Origin: Micromonospora halotolerans
GTDB taxonomy: Bacteria > Actinomycetota > Actinomycetes > Mycobacteriales > Micromonosporaceae
Length of the DNA: 64,000 nt
Assembly (NCBI RefSeq): GCF_032108445.1
Contig: NZ_CP134876.1
Coordinates: 2,852,001-2,916,000 of the forward strand
Reading direction: 5' to 3'
A program made the position numbers and the translations under genes. Below are positions 38,930 through 46,989 of the stretch, piece after piece (positions within the stretch are counted from its first letter, which is position 1; the number at the start of each line of letters is the position of its first letter). A model generated the notes under the pieces. That model searched no databases. It saw nothing but the letters and a program-made list of their open reading frames with translations, and was not told where the DNA came from.

Positions 38930-39763
38930 ATGCAGGACGACACGCAGGGCCGGGTCTGGTTGATCACCGGCTGTTCCTCCGGCTTCGGCCGGGAACTGGC
39001 GCTGGCGGCGGTGGCCGCCGGCGACCGGGTGATGGCCACCGCCCGCCGGCCGGAGACCCTGGCCGACCTGGCGGAGCGGGACCGGATCACCACGACGGCG
39101 CTGGACGTCACCGACCCGGCCTCGATCGACGCCGCGGTCCAGGCCACGCTCGCTGCCCACGGCCGGATCGACGTACTGGTCAACAACGCCGGTTCGTTGG
39201 TCCTCGGTGCGGTGGAGGAGGTCACCATGGCGGAGCTGCGCCAGCAGATGGAGGTGGTCTTCTTCGGCGCGGCCGCGGTCGCCAAGGCCGTCGTACCGCT
39301 GATGCGCGAGCAGGGCAGCGGGACCATCGTGCAGATGAGCTCGCTGGGCGGCCAGAAGACGTACCCGGGATTCGGGGCGTACCACGCCGCCAAGTGGGCC
39401 CTCGAAGGCATGTCCGAGACGCTGGCGACCGAGCTGGCGCCGCTGGGCGTACGGGTTCTGATCGTGGAACCGGGCGCGTTCCGCACCGAGTTCAACAACA
39501 ACAAGTACGTCACCGCACAGACGGCGGCGTACCAGGACACGGCCGGGGCGACCCGCCGCTTCACCCACGAGTTGTCGGGCGCCGAGCCGAACGACCCGGC
39601 GAAGGGCGCGGCGGCCATCCTGACCGTGCTGAACAGTGACCGCCCGCCGTTGCGGCTCCTGCTCGGCGATGACGCGGTGGACGGGCTGCGCGAGCACCAC
39701 GAGGCGCTGCTGACCGAGGTGGCCGCCTGGGAGGAGACCAGCCGGTCGACGGCGGTCGCCTGA
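38930..39763 (+). CDS. SDR family oxidoreductase, LysR-linked
   Basis: A 277-aa SDR with ITGCSSGFGRELALAAV (cofactor site), ALDVTDPASID, VNNAGS, the Ser in QMSSLGGQKTY and Tyr/Lys in YHAAKWALEG, then VEPGAFRTEF. The GCSSGFG variant marks the common 'SDR with FGR' group of unknown substrate. The ATG at 38930 has GGGAGCAGGAAG upstream. Confidence 0.9.
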   Translation: MQDDTQGRVWLITGCSSGFGRELALAAVAAGDRVMATARRPETLADLAERDRITTTALDVTDPASIDAAVQATLAAHGRIDVLVNNAGSLVLGAVEEVTMAELRQQMEVVFFGAAAVAKAVVPLMREQGSGTIVQMSSLGGQKTYPGFGAYHAAKWALEGMSETLATELAPLGVRVLIVEPGAFRTEFNNNKYVTAQTAAYQDTAGATRRFTHELSGAEPNDPAKGAAAILTVLNSDRPPLRLLLGDDAVDGLREHHEALLTEVAAWEETSRSTAVA

Positions 39764-39834
39764 CCGTAGCCGTGCACGCGCGGACCCGGCCCGGGACGGA
39801 GGTGCGCACACCCCCGCCCCGGGCCGGTCGCCGG

Positions 39835-40305
39835 TCAGCCCCAGTTCTGCGGGGCCGGCTGCCGGGTGGTGGCGTTCATCCGGTTGAAGAAGTTGGTGGT
39901 GGCGATCCAGAGCACCAGCGCCGCCAGCTCCTTCTCCCCGAAGTGCCGGGCCGCCTCGTCCCACACCGCGTCCGGCACGGCGTCGCTCCGGTCGGCGAGC
40001 CGGGTCGCGTGCTCGGCCAGGGCGAGCGCGGCCCGCTCGGCGTCGGTGAAGTACGGCGTCTCCCGCCAGACGGCCACCGCGAAGAGCCGCTCCTCGGTCT
40101 CGCCGTTCTTGCGGGCGTTGCGCGCCCCGGAGTCCACGCAGGCGCTGCACCCGTTGATCTGGCTGGCCCGCAGGTGGACCAACTCCAGGGTGGTGGCCGG
40201 CACGCCGGCCGAGTGCGCGGCCTTGTAGAGCAGGTTGACCGCCTTCACGGCGTCGGGGAGGAGAGCCGCCGGGTTCTGGATGCGAGCGTCGAGAGACATT
40301 TTCAT
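39835..40305 (-). CDS. Carboxymuconolactone decarboxylase / AhpD-like protein
   Basis: A 156-aa AhpD-fold protein. The redox motif is GCSACVDSG (CxxC, with the downstream helix residues of AhpD-type peroxidases). Earlier comes LLYKAAHSAGVPATTLELVHLRASQ, later ALVLWIATTNFFNRMN. It is probably a peroxidase or peroxide-linked enzyme. ATG 40305 and ATG 40299 are both possible; AGGACGG suits 40299. It is divergent from an ECF sigma gene with a SnoaL-type extension, a pairing characteristic of ECF41-like sigma factors. Confidence 0.87.
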   Translation of the reverse strand: MKMSLDARIQNPAALLPDAVKAVNLLYKAAHSAGVPATTLELVHLRASQINGCSACVDSGARNARKNGETEERLFAVAVWRETPYFTDAERAALALAEHATRLADRSDAVPDAVWDEAARHFGEKELAALVLWIATTNFFNRMNATTRQPAPQNWG

Positions 40306-40371
40306 CCGTCCTGTCCTGTTACGCTGGCCGGCGTTCGCCGCGCGGCCGCTGTCGTCGTCCGTCATCTGGTT

Positions 40372-40398
40372 GTCGAGGGCCGGACCGGCGGCGTGACA
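40372..40398 (-). promoter_or_regulatory. Possible ECF-type promoter for the AhpD-like gene
   Basis: On the minus strand, TGTCAC (40398-40393) and CGAC (40375-40372) are separated by 17 bp. This resembles the TGTCACA / CGTC boxes reported for ECF41 sigma factors. It is 67 bp upstream of the start and would link the gene to the adjacent sigma factor. Confidence 0.35.
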
Positions 40399-40401
40399 GA
40401 T

Positions 40402-40415
40402 GTGACCGCGGTCAC
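40402..40415. promoter_or_regulatory. 14-bp palindrome before the ECF sigma gene
   Basis: GTGACCGCGGTCAC is a perfect dyad located 26 bp upstream of the GTG at 40442, next to the ECF-type box. It may be an operator, possibly for the co-transcribed AraC regulator. Confidence 0.35.
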
Positions 40416-40441
40416 CTGGGGCCGTGGGGGATGGCGAGGCC

Positions 40442-41296
40442 GTGAGCGACACCGACCTGTTGGTCCGCAGCTTCGAGGAGCAGCGCCCGCGCCTGCGCGC
40501 GGTGGCCCAGCGCATGCTCGGTTCGGCCGCCGAGGCCGACGACGCCGTGCAGGACACCTGGCTCCGGCTGAGCCGCGCCGATGTCGGCGCCATCGACAAC
40601 CTGCCCGGCTGGCTGACCACCACGGTCGGCCGGGTCTGCCTGGACCGGCTGCGCTCGGCCAGCGTCCGGCACGAGGAGGCCACCGACGGGGCGGGTGAGG
40701 CGGCCGGCGGGCGGGACCCGGAGCAGGAGGCGCTGCTCGCCGAGTCGGTCGGCCAGGCGCTGGAGGTCGTGCTGACCACCCTCGGCCCCACCGAGCGGCT
40801 GGTGTTCGTGCTGCACGACATGTTCGCCGTCTCGTTCGAGGAGATCGCGCCGGTGGTGGACCGCAGCGCCCAGGCGGTGCGGCAGATCGCCAGCCGGGCC
40901 CGCCGCCGGGTGCAGGCCCGCTCGGCCGACCCGATCGTCGACCCCGCCCGCCAGCGCCGGGTGGTCGAGGCGTTCCTCGCCGCCTCCCGGGACGGCCGCT
41001 TCGACGACCTGGTCACCCTCCTCGACCCGTACGTGGTGATGCGCGGCGACGCCACCGCGGTGCGGATGGGCGGCCTCGCCGAGTCGCGCGGCTCCTCGGC
41101 GGTCGCCGGCTTCTTCAACGGCCGGGCCCAGGCCGCCGTCCCCGCCTTGGTGGACGGGCTGCCCGGTGCCGTGATCGTCGTGGACGGGCGGGTCCGCCTC
41201 GCGGTCAGCTTCACGGTCACGGACCGGATCATCGGCATCGAGTCGGTGGCCGACCCCGACCAGCTCCGCGCTCTCGACCTGGTGGTGGGGGGATGA
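40442..41296 (+). CDS. ECF sigma factor with C-terminal SnoaL-like domain (SigJ type)
   Basis: A 284-aa sigma factor. Region 2 (SFEEQRPRLRAVAQRMLGSAAEADDAVQDTWLRL) and region 4 (LGPTERLVFVLHDMFAVSFEEIAPVVDRSAQAVRQIASRARRRV) are followed by a SnoaL/NTF2-like domain (VVEAFLAASRDGRFDDLVTLLDPYVVMRGD ... DGRVRLAVSFTV). In this class the extension regulates activity instead of a separate anti-sigma. The WLPEP linker motif typical of ECF41 is not seen, so it may belong to a sister group. GTG 40442 is preferred; GTG 40424 is possible. Its stop overlaps the AraC gene start (ATGA). Confidence 0.88.
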   Translation: MSDTDLLVRSFEEQRPRLRAVAQRMLGSAAEADDAVQDTWLRLSRADVGAIDNLPGWLTTTVGRVCLDRLRSASVRHEEATDGAGEAAGGRDPEQEALLAESVGQALEVVLTTLGPTERLVFVLHDMFAVSFEEIAPVVDRSAQAVRQIASRARRRVQARSADPIVDPARQRRVVEAFLAASRDGRFDDLVTLLDPYVVMRGDATAVRMGGLAESRGSSAVAGFFNGRAQAAVPALVDGLPGAVIVVDGRVRLAVSFTVTDRIIGIESVADPDQLRALDLVVGG

Positions 41297-41721
41297 GCCG
41301 GGCCGTCGAGGAGTCGAACCGGGCGATGCTGCGCGCCCGGGACGCCATGGACCGGGCGTACGCGGAGCCGCTCGACGTGCCGGCGTTGGCCCGGATCGCG
41401 CACGTCTCGCCGGCGCACTTCATCCGCACCTTCCGGGCCACCTTCGGCGAGACCCCGCACCGCTACCTGCAGCGGCGGCGCGTCGAGCGCGCCATGTACC
41501 TGCTGGTGCAGACGGACCAGCCGGTCACCGAGATCTGCCACCTGGTCGGCTTCGGCAGCCTCGGCACGTTCAGCCGGACCTTCCACGACATCGTCGGCGA
41601 GTCACCGTCGGCCTACCGGCGCCGCCGAACGGCGGGGGTGGCCGTGCCGAGCTGCTTCACCAAGGCGTGGATGCGGCCGAGCCCCGCGGTCACCGGCCGC
41701 AACGGCAACGCCGCAGGGTGA
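41293..41721 (+). CDS. AraC family regulator, DNA-binding domain only
   Basis: A 142-aa protein consisting almost only of the two AraC helix-turn-helix motifs: LDVPALARIAHVSPAHFIRTFRATFGETPHRYLQRRRVERAMYLL and PVTEICHLVGFGSLGTFSRTFHDIVGESPSAYRRR. No sensor domain is present. Translation is coupled to the sigma factor gene by a 4-nt overlap. The VOC gene 75 bp downstream is a frequent neighbour of such short AraC proteins. Confidence 0.9.
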   Translation: MSRAVEESNRAMLRARDAMDRAYAEPLDVPALARIAHVSPAHFIRTFRATFGETPHRYLQRRRVERAMYLLVQTDQPVTEICHLVGFGSLGTFSRTFHDIVGESPSAYRRRRTAGVAVPSCFTKAWMRPSPAVTGRNGNAAG

Positions 41722-41796
41722 CCCGGAGGCGGTCGCCGGTGAACCGGTCACTTTTGGATAAGCAGCAGGTCAGCGGGCTGCTCTAGCGTTTCGGGC

Positions 41797-42216
41797 ATGA
41801 CGATGACCTCGATTTCCCGCTCCCAGATCTACGTTCTCGACCAGGACGAGGCGCTCGACTTCTACGTCGGCAAGCTCGGCCTCGAGGTGAACACCGACCA
41901 GGACCTCGGCTTCATGCGGTGGCTCACGGTCAACGTGCCCGGCGACCCGGAGCACGAGATCCTGCTGGAGAAGCCCGGCCCGCCGGCCCTCGACCCGGCG
42001 ACCGCCGAGCGGGTCCGCGAGCTGCTGACCAAGGGCGCGATGAGCGGCTGGCTCTGCCTCACCACCGACGACGCGCGCAAGGCGTACGAGGACCTGGTGG
42101 CCAAGGGCGTGGACATCACCGACGAGCCGACCGAGCGGCCGTACGGGATCGACTTCGGCATCCGCGACCCGTTCGGCAACCGGATCCGCATCGGCCAGAT
42201 GCACCCCCGCGCCTGA
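41797..42216 (+). CDS. VOC family (glyoxalase/bleomycin resistance-like) protein
   Basis: A 139-aa single-subunit vicinal oxygen chelate protein. It has two beta-alpha-beta-beta-beta modules: QIYVLDQDEALDFYVGKLGLEV ... LTVNVPGDPEHEILLE, and DDARKAYEDLVAKGVDI ... GIDFGIRDPFGNRIRIGQ. The gene looks leaderless: TAGCGT (41784-41789) ends 7 nt before ATG 41797. Substrate unknown; probably controlled by the upstream AraC protein. Confidence 0.88.
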   Translation: MTMTSISRSQIYVLDQDEALDFYVGKLGLEVNTDQDLGFMRWLTVNVPGDPEHEILLEKPGPPALDPATAERVRELLTKGAMSGWLCLTTDDARKAYEDLVAKGVDITDEPTERPYGIDFGIRDPFGNRIRIGQMHPRA

Positions 42217-42284
42217 CCGGCGGGGGCCCCGGGGTCGGGAGTCGGCGGCTAGTCTCGCGTCTCCCGACCCTGGAGGTGACCCGA

Positions 42285-42896
42285 GTGCCCAGCCGACTGC
42301 TCTACCTGGTCCGGCACGCCGAGCAGGATCGACCGGAGGAGGAGGCGGACACCGGCCTGTCGGCGCGTGGCCGACAGCAGGCGACGCTGCTGGGCGAGCG
42401 CCTGCGCGGCATCGACTTCGCCGCGGTCCACCACGGACCGTCCCGCCGCGCCGCGGAGACCGCCGCGCTGGTCGCCGCCGCGCTGCCGGGCGTCCCGGTG
42501 TACGAGGACGACCGCGCCGGGGACCACATGCCGCACGACACGGATCCGGCCGGCCTGCCCGAGCCGTACGCGGCCTTCCTGGCGGATTTCACCGAGCGGG
42601 AGCGACTCGACGGGCCGCGCGTGACGGCGGAGGCCGTCTCCCGCTTCGCGACCGCGCCCGCCGAGGGCGACGTACGCGAGTTGATCGTCACCCACAACTT
42701 CCTGGTCGCCTGGCTGGTCCGGCACGCCCTGGAGGCCCCGGAGCGCCGGTGGATCGGCCTGAACCACCAGAACGCCGGCCTGACCGTCATCCGCTACACC
42801 CCCGCCGCCCCGCCCACCCTGATCGCCCTCAACGACGTCGCCCACCTCCCCCCGGACCTCCGCGCCACCGGCCTCCCCCCGGCCTACCGCCTCTGA
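42285..42896 (+). CDS. Histidine phosphatase family protein
   Basis: A 203-aa protein of the phosphoglycerate-mutase-like superfamily. The phosphohistidine motif is YLVRHAEQ near the N-terminus, followed by LSARGRQQATLLGERL, FAAVHHGPSRRAAETAAL and the second catalytic His in LIVTHNFLVAWLV. GGAGGTGA six nt before the GTG at 42285 fixes the start. A broad-specificity phosphatase is likely. Confidence 0.9.
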   Translation: MPSRLLYLVRHAEQDRPEEEADTGLSARGRQQATLLGERLRGIDFAAVHHGPSRRAAETAALVAAALPGVPVYEDDRAGDHMPHDTDPAGLPEPYAAFLADFTERERLDGPRVTAEAVSRFATAPAEGDVRELIVTHNFLVAWLVRHALEAPERRWIGLNHQNAGLTVIRYTPAAPPTLIALNDVAHLPPDLRATGLPPAYRL

Positions 42897-42916
42897 ACCC
42901 CGGCCGCCGCGCCGGT

Positions 42917-42971
42917 GATCATGAGGTTGGCGGCATCGAATCGGACATTCCGCGCCGCCAACCTCATGATC
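42917..42971. repeat. 18-bp perfect inverted repeat with 19-nt loop
   Basis: GATCATGAGGTTGGCGGC and its exact complement flank a 19-nt spacer between the convergent histidine phosphatase and lipoprotein genes. It can end transcription in both directions. The AT-containing stem is unusual here; I recall similar GATCATGAGGTTG-like units scattered in Micromonospora genomes, so it may be a dispersed repeat. Confidence 0.6.
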
Positions 42972-42979
42972 GCCGAGGT

Positions 42980-43023
42980 GGGGCGGGCCGGGGCGGGGCG
43001 GGGCGAGGTGGGGTGGGGTGGGG
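42980..43023 (+). other. G-run tract, potential G-quadruplex
   Basis: At least six runs of four G and one of three occur within 44 bp (GGGGCGGGCCGGGGCGGGG, then GGTGGGGTGGGGTGGGG), ending right at the stop codon of the leftward lipoprotein gene. The G-rich strand is plus, that is, the template strand for the lipoprotein gene's 3' end. Confidence 0.5.
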
Positions 43024-43476
43024 TCAGCTGGTGGCGCGGGTGAGCAGGTCGACCAGGGCCGCGGTGGCGGGCGGCGGGGTGGCCTGGGGTGGGCAGTCCA
43101 CGTACCCGGTGGTGGTCGGGCCGACGGTGAGCCGGTAGCTGAACGCGTCCGCGCACATGGTGGCCGGGACGGTGGCGACGGCCTCGGCGGCCAGCCGCGA
43201 GTCGGTGGTGAGCTGACGCAGGCGGTCGAGGTCGGCGTCGCTGAGCCGGCCGGTGCGGGAGGCGCCGGCCCGGTCGATCCGGGTCCACCGGCCGTCGGGC
43301 TGCACCGTGACGGTGTCGTTGAGCCCGACGATGCCGCCGGACTTCGTCAGCACCACCGGCACGGCGGTGGCCGGCGCCGGGCCGCCGGACGCGGGCGCCC
43401 CGCCGTCCCGGGCGCAGCCGGCGAGCGGGGTGAGAAGCGCGGCGAGGAGGGTCGCCGCGACGGGGATGGCTCTCAT
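43024..43476 (-). CDS. Putative lipoprotein
   Basis: A 150-aa protein with a lipoprotein signal peptide (MRAIPVAATLLAALLTPLAGC, lipobox LAGC), an Ala/Pro/Gly linker, then a small domain (VTVQPDGRWTRIDRAG, LSDADLDRLRQLTTDSRL, and CADAFSYRLTVGP ... GYVDCP, whose two cysteines may form a disulfide). It ends with a helix that resembles subtilisin-inhibitor-like or protealysin-inhibitor-like small proteins only loosely. It is divergent from a secreted M4 protease. ATG 43476 is chosen for the signal peptide. Confidence 0.75.
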   Translation of the reverse strand: MRAIPVAATLLAALLTPLAGCARDGGAPASGGPAPATAVPVVLTKSGGIVGLNDTVTVQPDGRWTRIDRAGASRTGRLSDADLDRLRQLTTDSRLAAEAVATVPATMCADAFSYRLTVGPTTTGYVDCPPQATPPPATAALVDLLTRATS

Positions 43477-43583
43477 GCCGATCGGACGCACGGCGGGGCC
43501 ACCCGGTTCCGACACGCTCCGTCGCATCGTCCGAACGGTCAGTGTCTCCGGCAGGAAAGCGCTCGCACCCTTTCACCTTCTTC

Positions 43584-43605
43584 GATGTATCGCTATATCT
43601 ACATC
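43584..43605. promoter_or_regulatory. AT-rich inverted repeat upstream of M4 protease
   Basis: GATGTA-N10-TACATC encloses CGCTATATC in an otherwise GC-rich gap (43477-43647). It lies 43 bp before the protease start and may be an operator or include the promoter. Confidence 0.4.
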
Positions 43606-43647
43606 AGTGACTACCCCCGTCACAACTTCCCCCCTTCAGGAGGGCCC

Positions 43648-46047
43648 GTGAAAAGATCTCTCGCCGCCGTCAGCGCAGCGCTGCTCACCAGCGGCGTGCT
43701 GACCTGCGTCACCACCACGGCGTACGCGGCACCCCCGAGCGCACCGTCCCCCGAGTCCGCCGCCGCAGCCCGGGCGGAGAGCCTGCTCCGCGCCAACCCC
43801 GGTGCCGTCCAGGGCACCGCCGGGGAGGCGTACCAGGCCGTCCGCACGAAGGTGGACGCCTCCGGGGCGACCCACACCCGCTACGCCCGGACCTACCACG
43901 GCCTGCGCGTCTACGGCGGGGACTTCGTCGTCCACACCGCCCCGAACGGGACGCTGGCCGGGACGTCAGTCGGCCTGGCCGCGCCGCTCACGCTGGGCAC
44001 CACCGCCAAGGTGGGCGCGGCCGCGGCCAAGGCCAGCGCGCGCAAGGCGTTCTCCGGCTCGCTCACCGCGGTGGGCACGCCGGAGCTCTTCGTCGACGCC
44101 AGCTCCGGCCGGGGCCGGCTGGCCTGGGAGACCGTCGCCACCGGCTGGCAGGCGGACAAGCAGACGCCCTCCCGGCTGCACGTCATCACGGACGCGACCA
44201 CCGGCAACGTGATCGGCTCCTACGACGAGATCGAGAAGGTCGTCGGCAGCGGCCAGGGCATCTACACCGGCACGGTCAGCATCGACACGACGCTCTCCGG
44301 CAGCACCTACCAGATGGTGGACCCGGCGCACGGCAACGGCCGGACCTGCGACATGAACAACAGCACCGGCGGCACCTGCACCACCTTCACCGACCCCGAC
44401 AACAACTGGGGCAACGGCGCCAACTCGAACCGGCAGTCCGCCGGCGTCGACGCCCACTTCGGCGCCGCGAAGACCTTCGACTACTTCAAGAACACGCACG
44501 GCCGCAACGGCATCTTCGGCAACGGCACGGGCGTGCCGAGCCGGGTGCACTACGGCAACAACTACGTCAACGCCTTCTGGGACGGCGCCCAGATGACCTA
44601 CGGCGACGGCTCGGGCAACTCCCGCCCGCTGGTCTCGCTCGACGTCGCGGGCCACGAGATGAGCCACGGTGTCACCGAGGCGCTCTCCGGCCTGGTCTAC
44701 TCCGGCGAGTCCGGCGGCCTCAACGAGGCCACCAGCGACATCTTCGGCAACATGGTCGAGTTCTACGCCGCCGCGCCGAGCGACCCGGGTGACTACCAGG
44801 TCGGCGAGAAGATCAACATCAACGGCAACGGCACACCGCTGCGCTACATGTACAACCCGTCGCTGGACGGCTCGTCCGACTCGTGCTGGTCGACCAGCAC
44901 GAAGAACAAGGACGTGCACTACTCCTCCGGCGTGGCCAACCACTTCTACTTCAACCTCGCCGAGGGCACCGGCTCGACCGCGTACGGCACGTCGCCGGTC
45001 TGCGGCTCGGCCCCGGCGGTGACCGGCATCGGCCGCGCCAAGGCCGAGAAGATCTGGTACCGGGCGCTCGACGTGTACTTCACCTCGAACACCTCGTACG
45101 TCAACAACACCACCCCGTCGAACACCGCCCGGGCCTACACCCTCAAGGCGGCGACCGACCTGTACGGCAACTGCTCCACCGAGTACAGGACCGTCCAGGC
45201 TGCGTGGACCGCGGTGAACGTGGCGGGCAACGACGCGCCCTGCGGCTCCACCGGCAACGACTTCTCCGTCTCGCTCTCCCCGACCTCCGGCTCGGTGACC
45301 GCGGGCGGTTCGATCTCCACCACCGTCGCCACGACCACCACGAGCGGGACCGCGCAGACCGTGACGTTCTCCGCCTCGGGCCTGCCGACCGGCGCCACCG
45401 CGTCGTTCAGCCCGTCCGCGGTGACCTCGGGCGGCTCGTCCACGCTCACCATCGCCACCTCGGCGGGTACCCCGTCCGGCACCTACTCGGTGACCATCAT
45501 GGGCGCCGGCTCGGTGAGCCACTCGGCGACCTACACGCTGACCGTGAACGGGACCGGCGGCGGCTGCACCGGCGCCGGCCAGAAGCTCGGCAACCCCGGC
45601 TTCGAGTCCGGCAACACGGGCTGGTCGACCACCTCGGGCGTCATCGGCCAGTACGGCTCCAGCGGCCAGCCGCCGCGTACCGGCACCTGGAACGCCTGGC
45701 TGGACGGCTACGGCAGCACCCACACCGACACGCTGGCCCAGTCGGTGAGCCTGCCCAGCGGCTGCACCTCGTACAACTTCACCTTCTGGCTGCACATCGA
45801 CTCGTCCGAGAGCACCACGAGCGTCCAGTACGACAAGCTGACCGTGCAGGTGCTCAACTCGTCCGGCGGCGTGCTCGCCACCCTGGCCACCTGGTCGAAC
45901 CTGAACAAGGCCACCGGCTACAGCCAGAAGTCCTTCTCCCTGGCCTCGTACGCCGGCCAGACCGTCACCCTGAAGTTCACCGGCACCGAGGACTCCTCGC
46001 TGCAGACCTCGTTCGTCGTCGACGACACCGCGGTCAACGTCTCCTGA
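43648..46047 (+). CDS. Secreted M4 family (thermolysin-like) metalloprotease
   Basis: A 799-aa exported zinc protease. Residues 1-32 are a signal peptide (LAAVSAALLTSGVLTCVTTTAYA). An FTP/propeptide domain follows to about 200. In the catalytic domain, HEMSH at 336-340 and E360 in GGLNEATSD give the HExxH + 19 + E zinc site of gluzincins. Around residue 538 an Ig-like region starts (DFSVSLSPTSGSVTAGG). From about 640 a C-terminal jelly-roll binding domain begins (GNPGFESGNTGW ... FVVDDTAVNV). The GTG start has AGGAGGG 5 nt upstream. It degrades extracellular protein; the C-terminal domain may bind substrate or cell wall. Confidence 0.94.
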   Translation: MKRSLAAVSAALLTSGVLTCVTTTAYAAPPSAPSPESAAAARAESLLRANPGAVQGTAGEAYQAVRTKVDASGATHTRYARTYHGLRVYGGDFVVHTAPNGTLAGTSVGLAAPLTLGTTAKVGAAAAKASARKAFSGSLTAVGTPELFVDASSGRGRLAWETVATGWQADKQTPSRLHVITDATTGNVIGSYDEIEKVVGSGQGIYTGTVSIDTTLSGSTYQMVDPAHGNGRTCDMNNSTGGTCTTFTDPDNNWGNGANSNRQSAGVDAHFGAAKTFDYFKNTHGRNGIFGNGTGVPSRVHYGNNYVNAFWDGAQMTYGDGSGNSRPLVSLDVAGHEMSHGVTEALSGLVYSGESGGLNEATSDIFGNMVEFYAAAPSDPGDYQVGEKININGNGTPLRYMYNPSLDGSSDSCWSTSTKNKDVHYSSGVANHFYFNLAEGTGSTAYGTSPVCGSAPAVTGIGRAKAEKIWYRALDVYFTSNTSYVNNTTPSNTARAYTLKAATDLYGNCSTEYRTVQAAWTAVNVAGNDAPCGSTGNDFSVSLSPTSGSVTAGGSISTTVATTTTSGTAQTVTFSASGLPTGATASFSPSAVTSGGSSTLTIATSAGTPSGTYSVTIMGAGSVSHSATYTLTVNGTGGGCTGAGQKLGNPGFESGNTGWSTTSGVIGQYGSSGQPPRTGTWNAWLDGYGSTHTDTLAQSVSLPSGCTSYNFTFWLHIDSSESTTSVQYDKLTVQVLNSSGGVLATLATWSNLNKATGYSQKSFSLASYAGQTVTLKFTGTEDSSLQTSFVVDDTAVNVS

Positions 46048-46065
46048 CCTGACCGCCCGACCCCG

Positions 46066-46101
46066 GGCCCGGCGGCCACCCACGCGGGTGGTCGCCGGGC
46101 C
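46066..46101 (+). terminator. Terminator after the M4 protease
   Basis: GGCCCGGCGGCCACCC pairs with GGGTGGTCGCCGGGCC (one G-U) around ACGC, 18 nt after the stop. Confidence 0.65.
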
Positions 46102-46144
46102 CCCCGTTACGGTCGCCGGAGAACCGGCGGCGCGAGGGGGAGAC

Positions 46145-46912
46145 ATGTCGGACGCGGAGCTGACCGTCACGGTGAGCGGACCGGTGGCGACCGTGGTGAT
46201 CCGGAACCCGGCCCGTCGCAACGCCCTGACGCCGGCCATGTGGCGGCAGCTCCCGGTGCTGCTCGACGGCCTGGAGGCGGATCCGGCGGTGCGCGCGCTG
46301 GTGCTCACCGGCGCGGGCGGCACGTTCTGCGCCGGCGCCGACCTGGGCGACCTGGACGAGCTGCTGGAGGCGGGGGACGGCAGCATCGCGGTGGCCGCCG
46401 AGGAGCGGCTGGTCGCGTTCGGCCGGCCCACCGTGGCCGCGATCGAGGGGGCCTGCGTGGGCGGCGGCTGCCAGCTCGCCGTCGCCTGCGACCTGCGCCT
46501 CGCCGCGGTGGACGCCCGGTTCGGCGTACCCCCGGCGCGGCTGGGGCTGGTCTATCCCGCGCCGACCACCCGGCGGCTGGCCCGGCTGGTCGGGCCGTCC
46601 GCGGCCAAGCACCTGCTGTTCACCAGCGAGCTGGTCGACGCCGAGCGGGCGCTGCGGATCGGGCTGGTCGACGAGGTGCTGCCGGCCGACGGGCTCGCGG
46701 CGCGGGTGGCGGCGCTGACCGCCACCATCGCCGAGCGGTCCCGGCTCACCGTGGCGGCGGCCAAGGAGATCGTCGACGGGCGCGCCGACGACGATCGCAT
46801 CGCCTGGTGGCACGCGCAGGTGCGGGAGAGCGGCGAGGCCCGCGAGGGGATCGCGGCGGTCAACGGCCGCCGGTCGCCGCGCTTCGGCTGGACCCCGCCG
46901 GCCGCCGGCTGA
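46145..46912 (+). CDS. Enoyl-CoA hydratase/isomerase family protein
   Basis: A 255-aa crotonase-fold protein: VVIRNPARRNALTPAMW, the oxyanion loop GAGGTFCAGADLGDL, AAIEGACVGGGCQLAVACDLRLA and RFGVPPARLGLVYP. The first catalytic Glu position is occupied by Val or Cys in GACVGGG, and the second lies in the PPARLGL region. Activity may thus differ from a classical hydratase. ATG 46145 follows GGGGGAG. It stands alone, so the pathway is not evident. Confidence 0.88.
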   Translation: MSDAELTVTVSGPVATVVIRNPARRNALTPAMWRQLPVLLDGLEADPAVRALVLTGAGGTFCAGADLGDLDELLEAGDGSIAVAAEERLVAFGRPTVAAIEGACVGGGCQLAVACDLRLAAVDARFGVPPARLGLVYPAPTTRRLARLVGPSAAKHLLFTSELVDAERALRIGLVDEVLPADGLAARVAALTATIAERSRLTVAAAKEIVDGRADDDRIAWWHAQVRESGEAREGIAAVNGRRSPRFGWTPPAAG

Positions 46913-46989
46913 CCGTCACCGGTGGGACCGGCGGGCGCCGCGCCGGAGGCGTACCTCCGACGCGACCCCCTGTGCCCGCCGGCCGTTCG

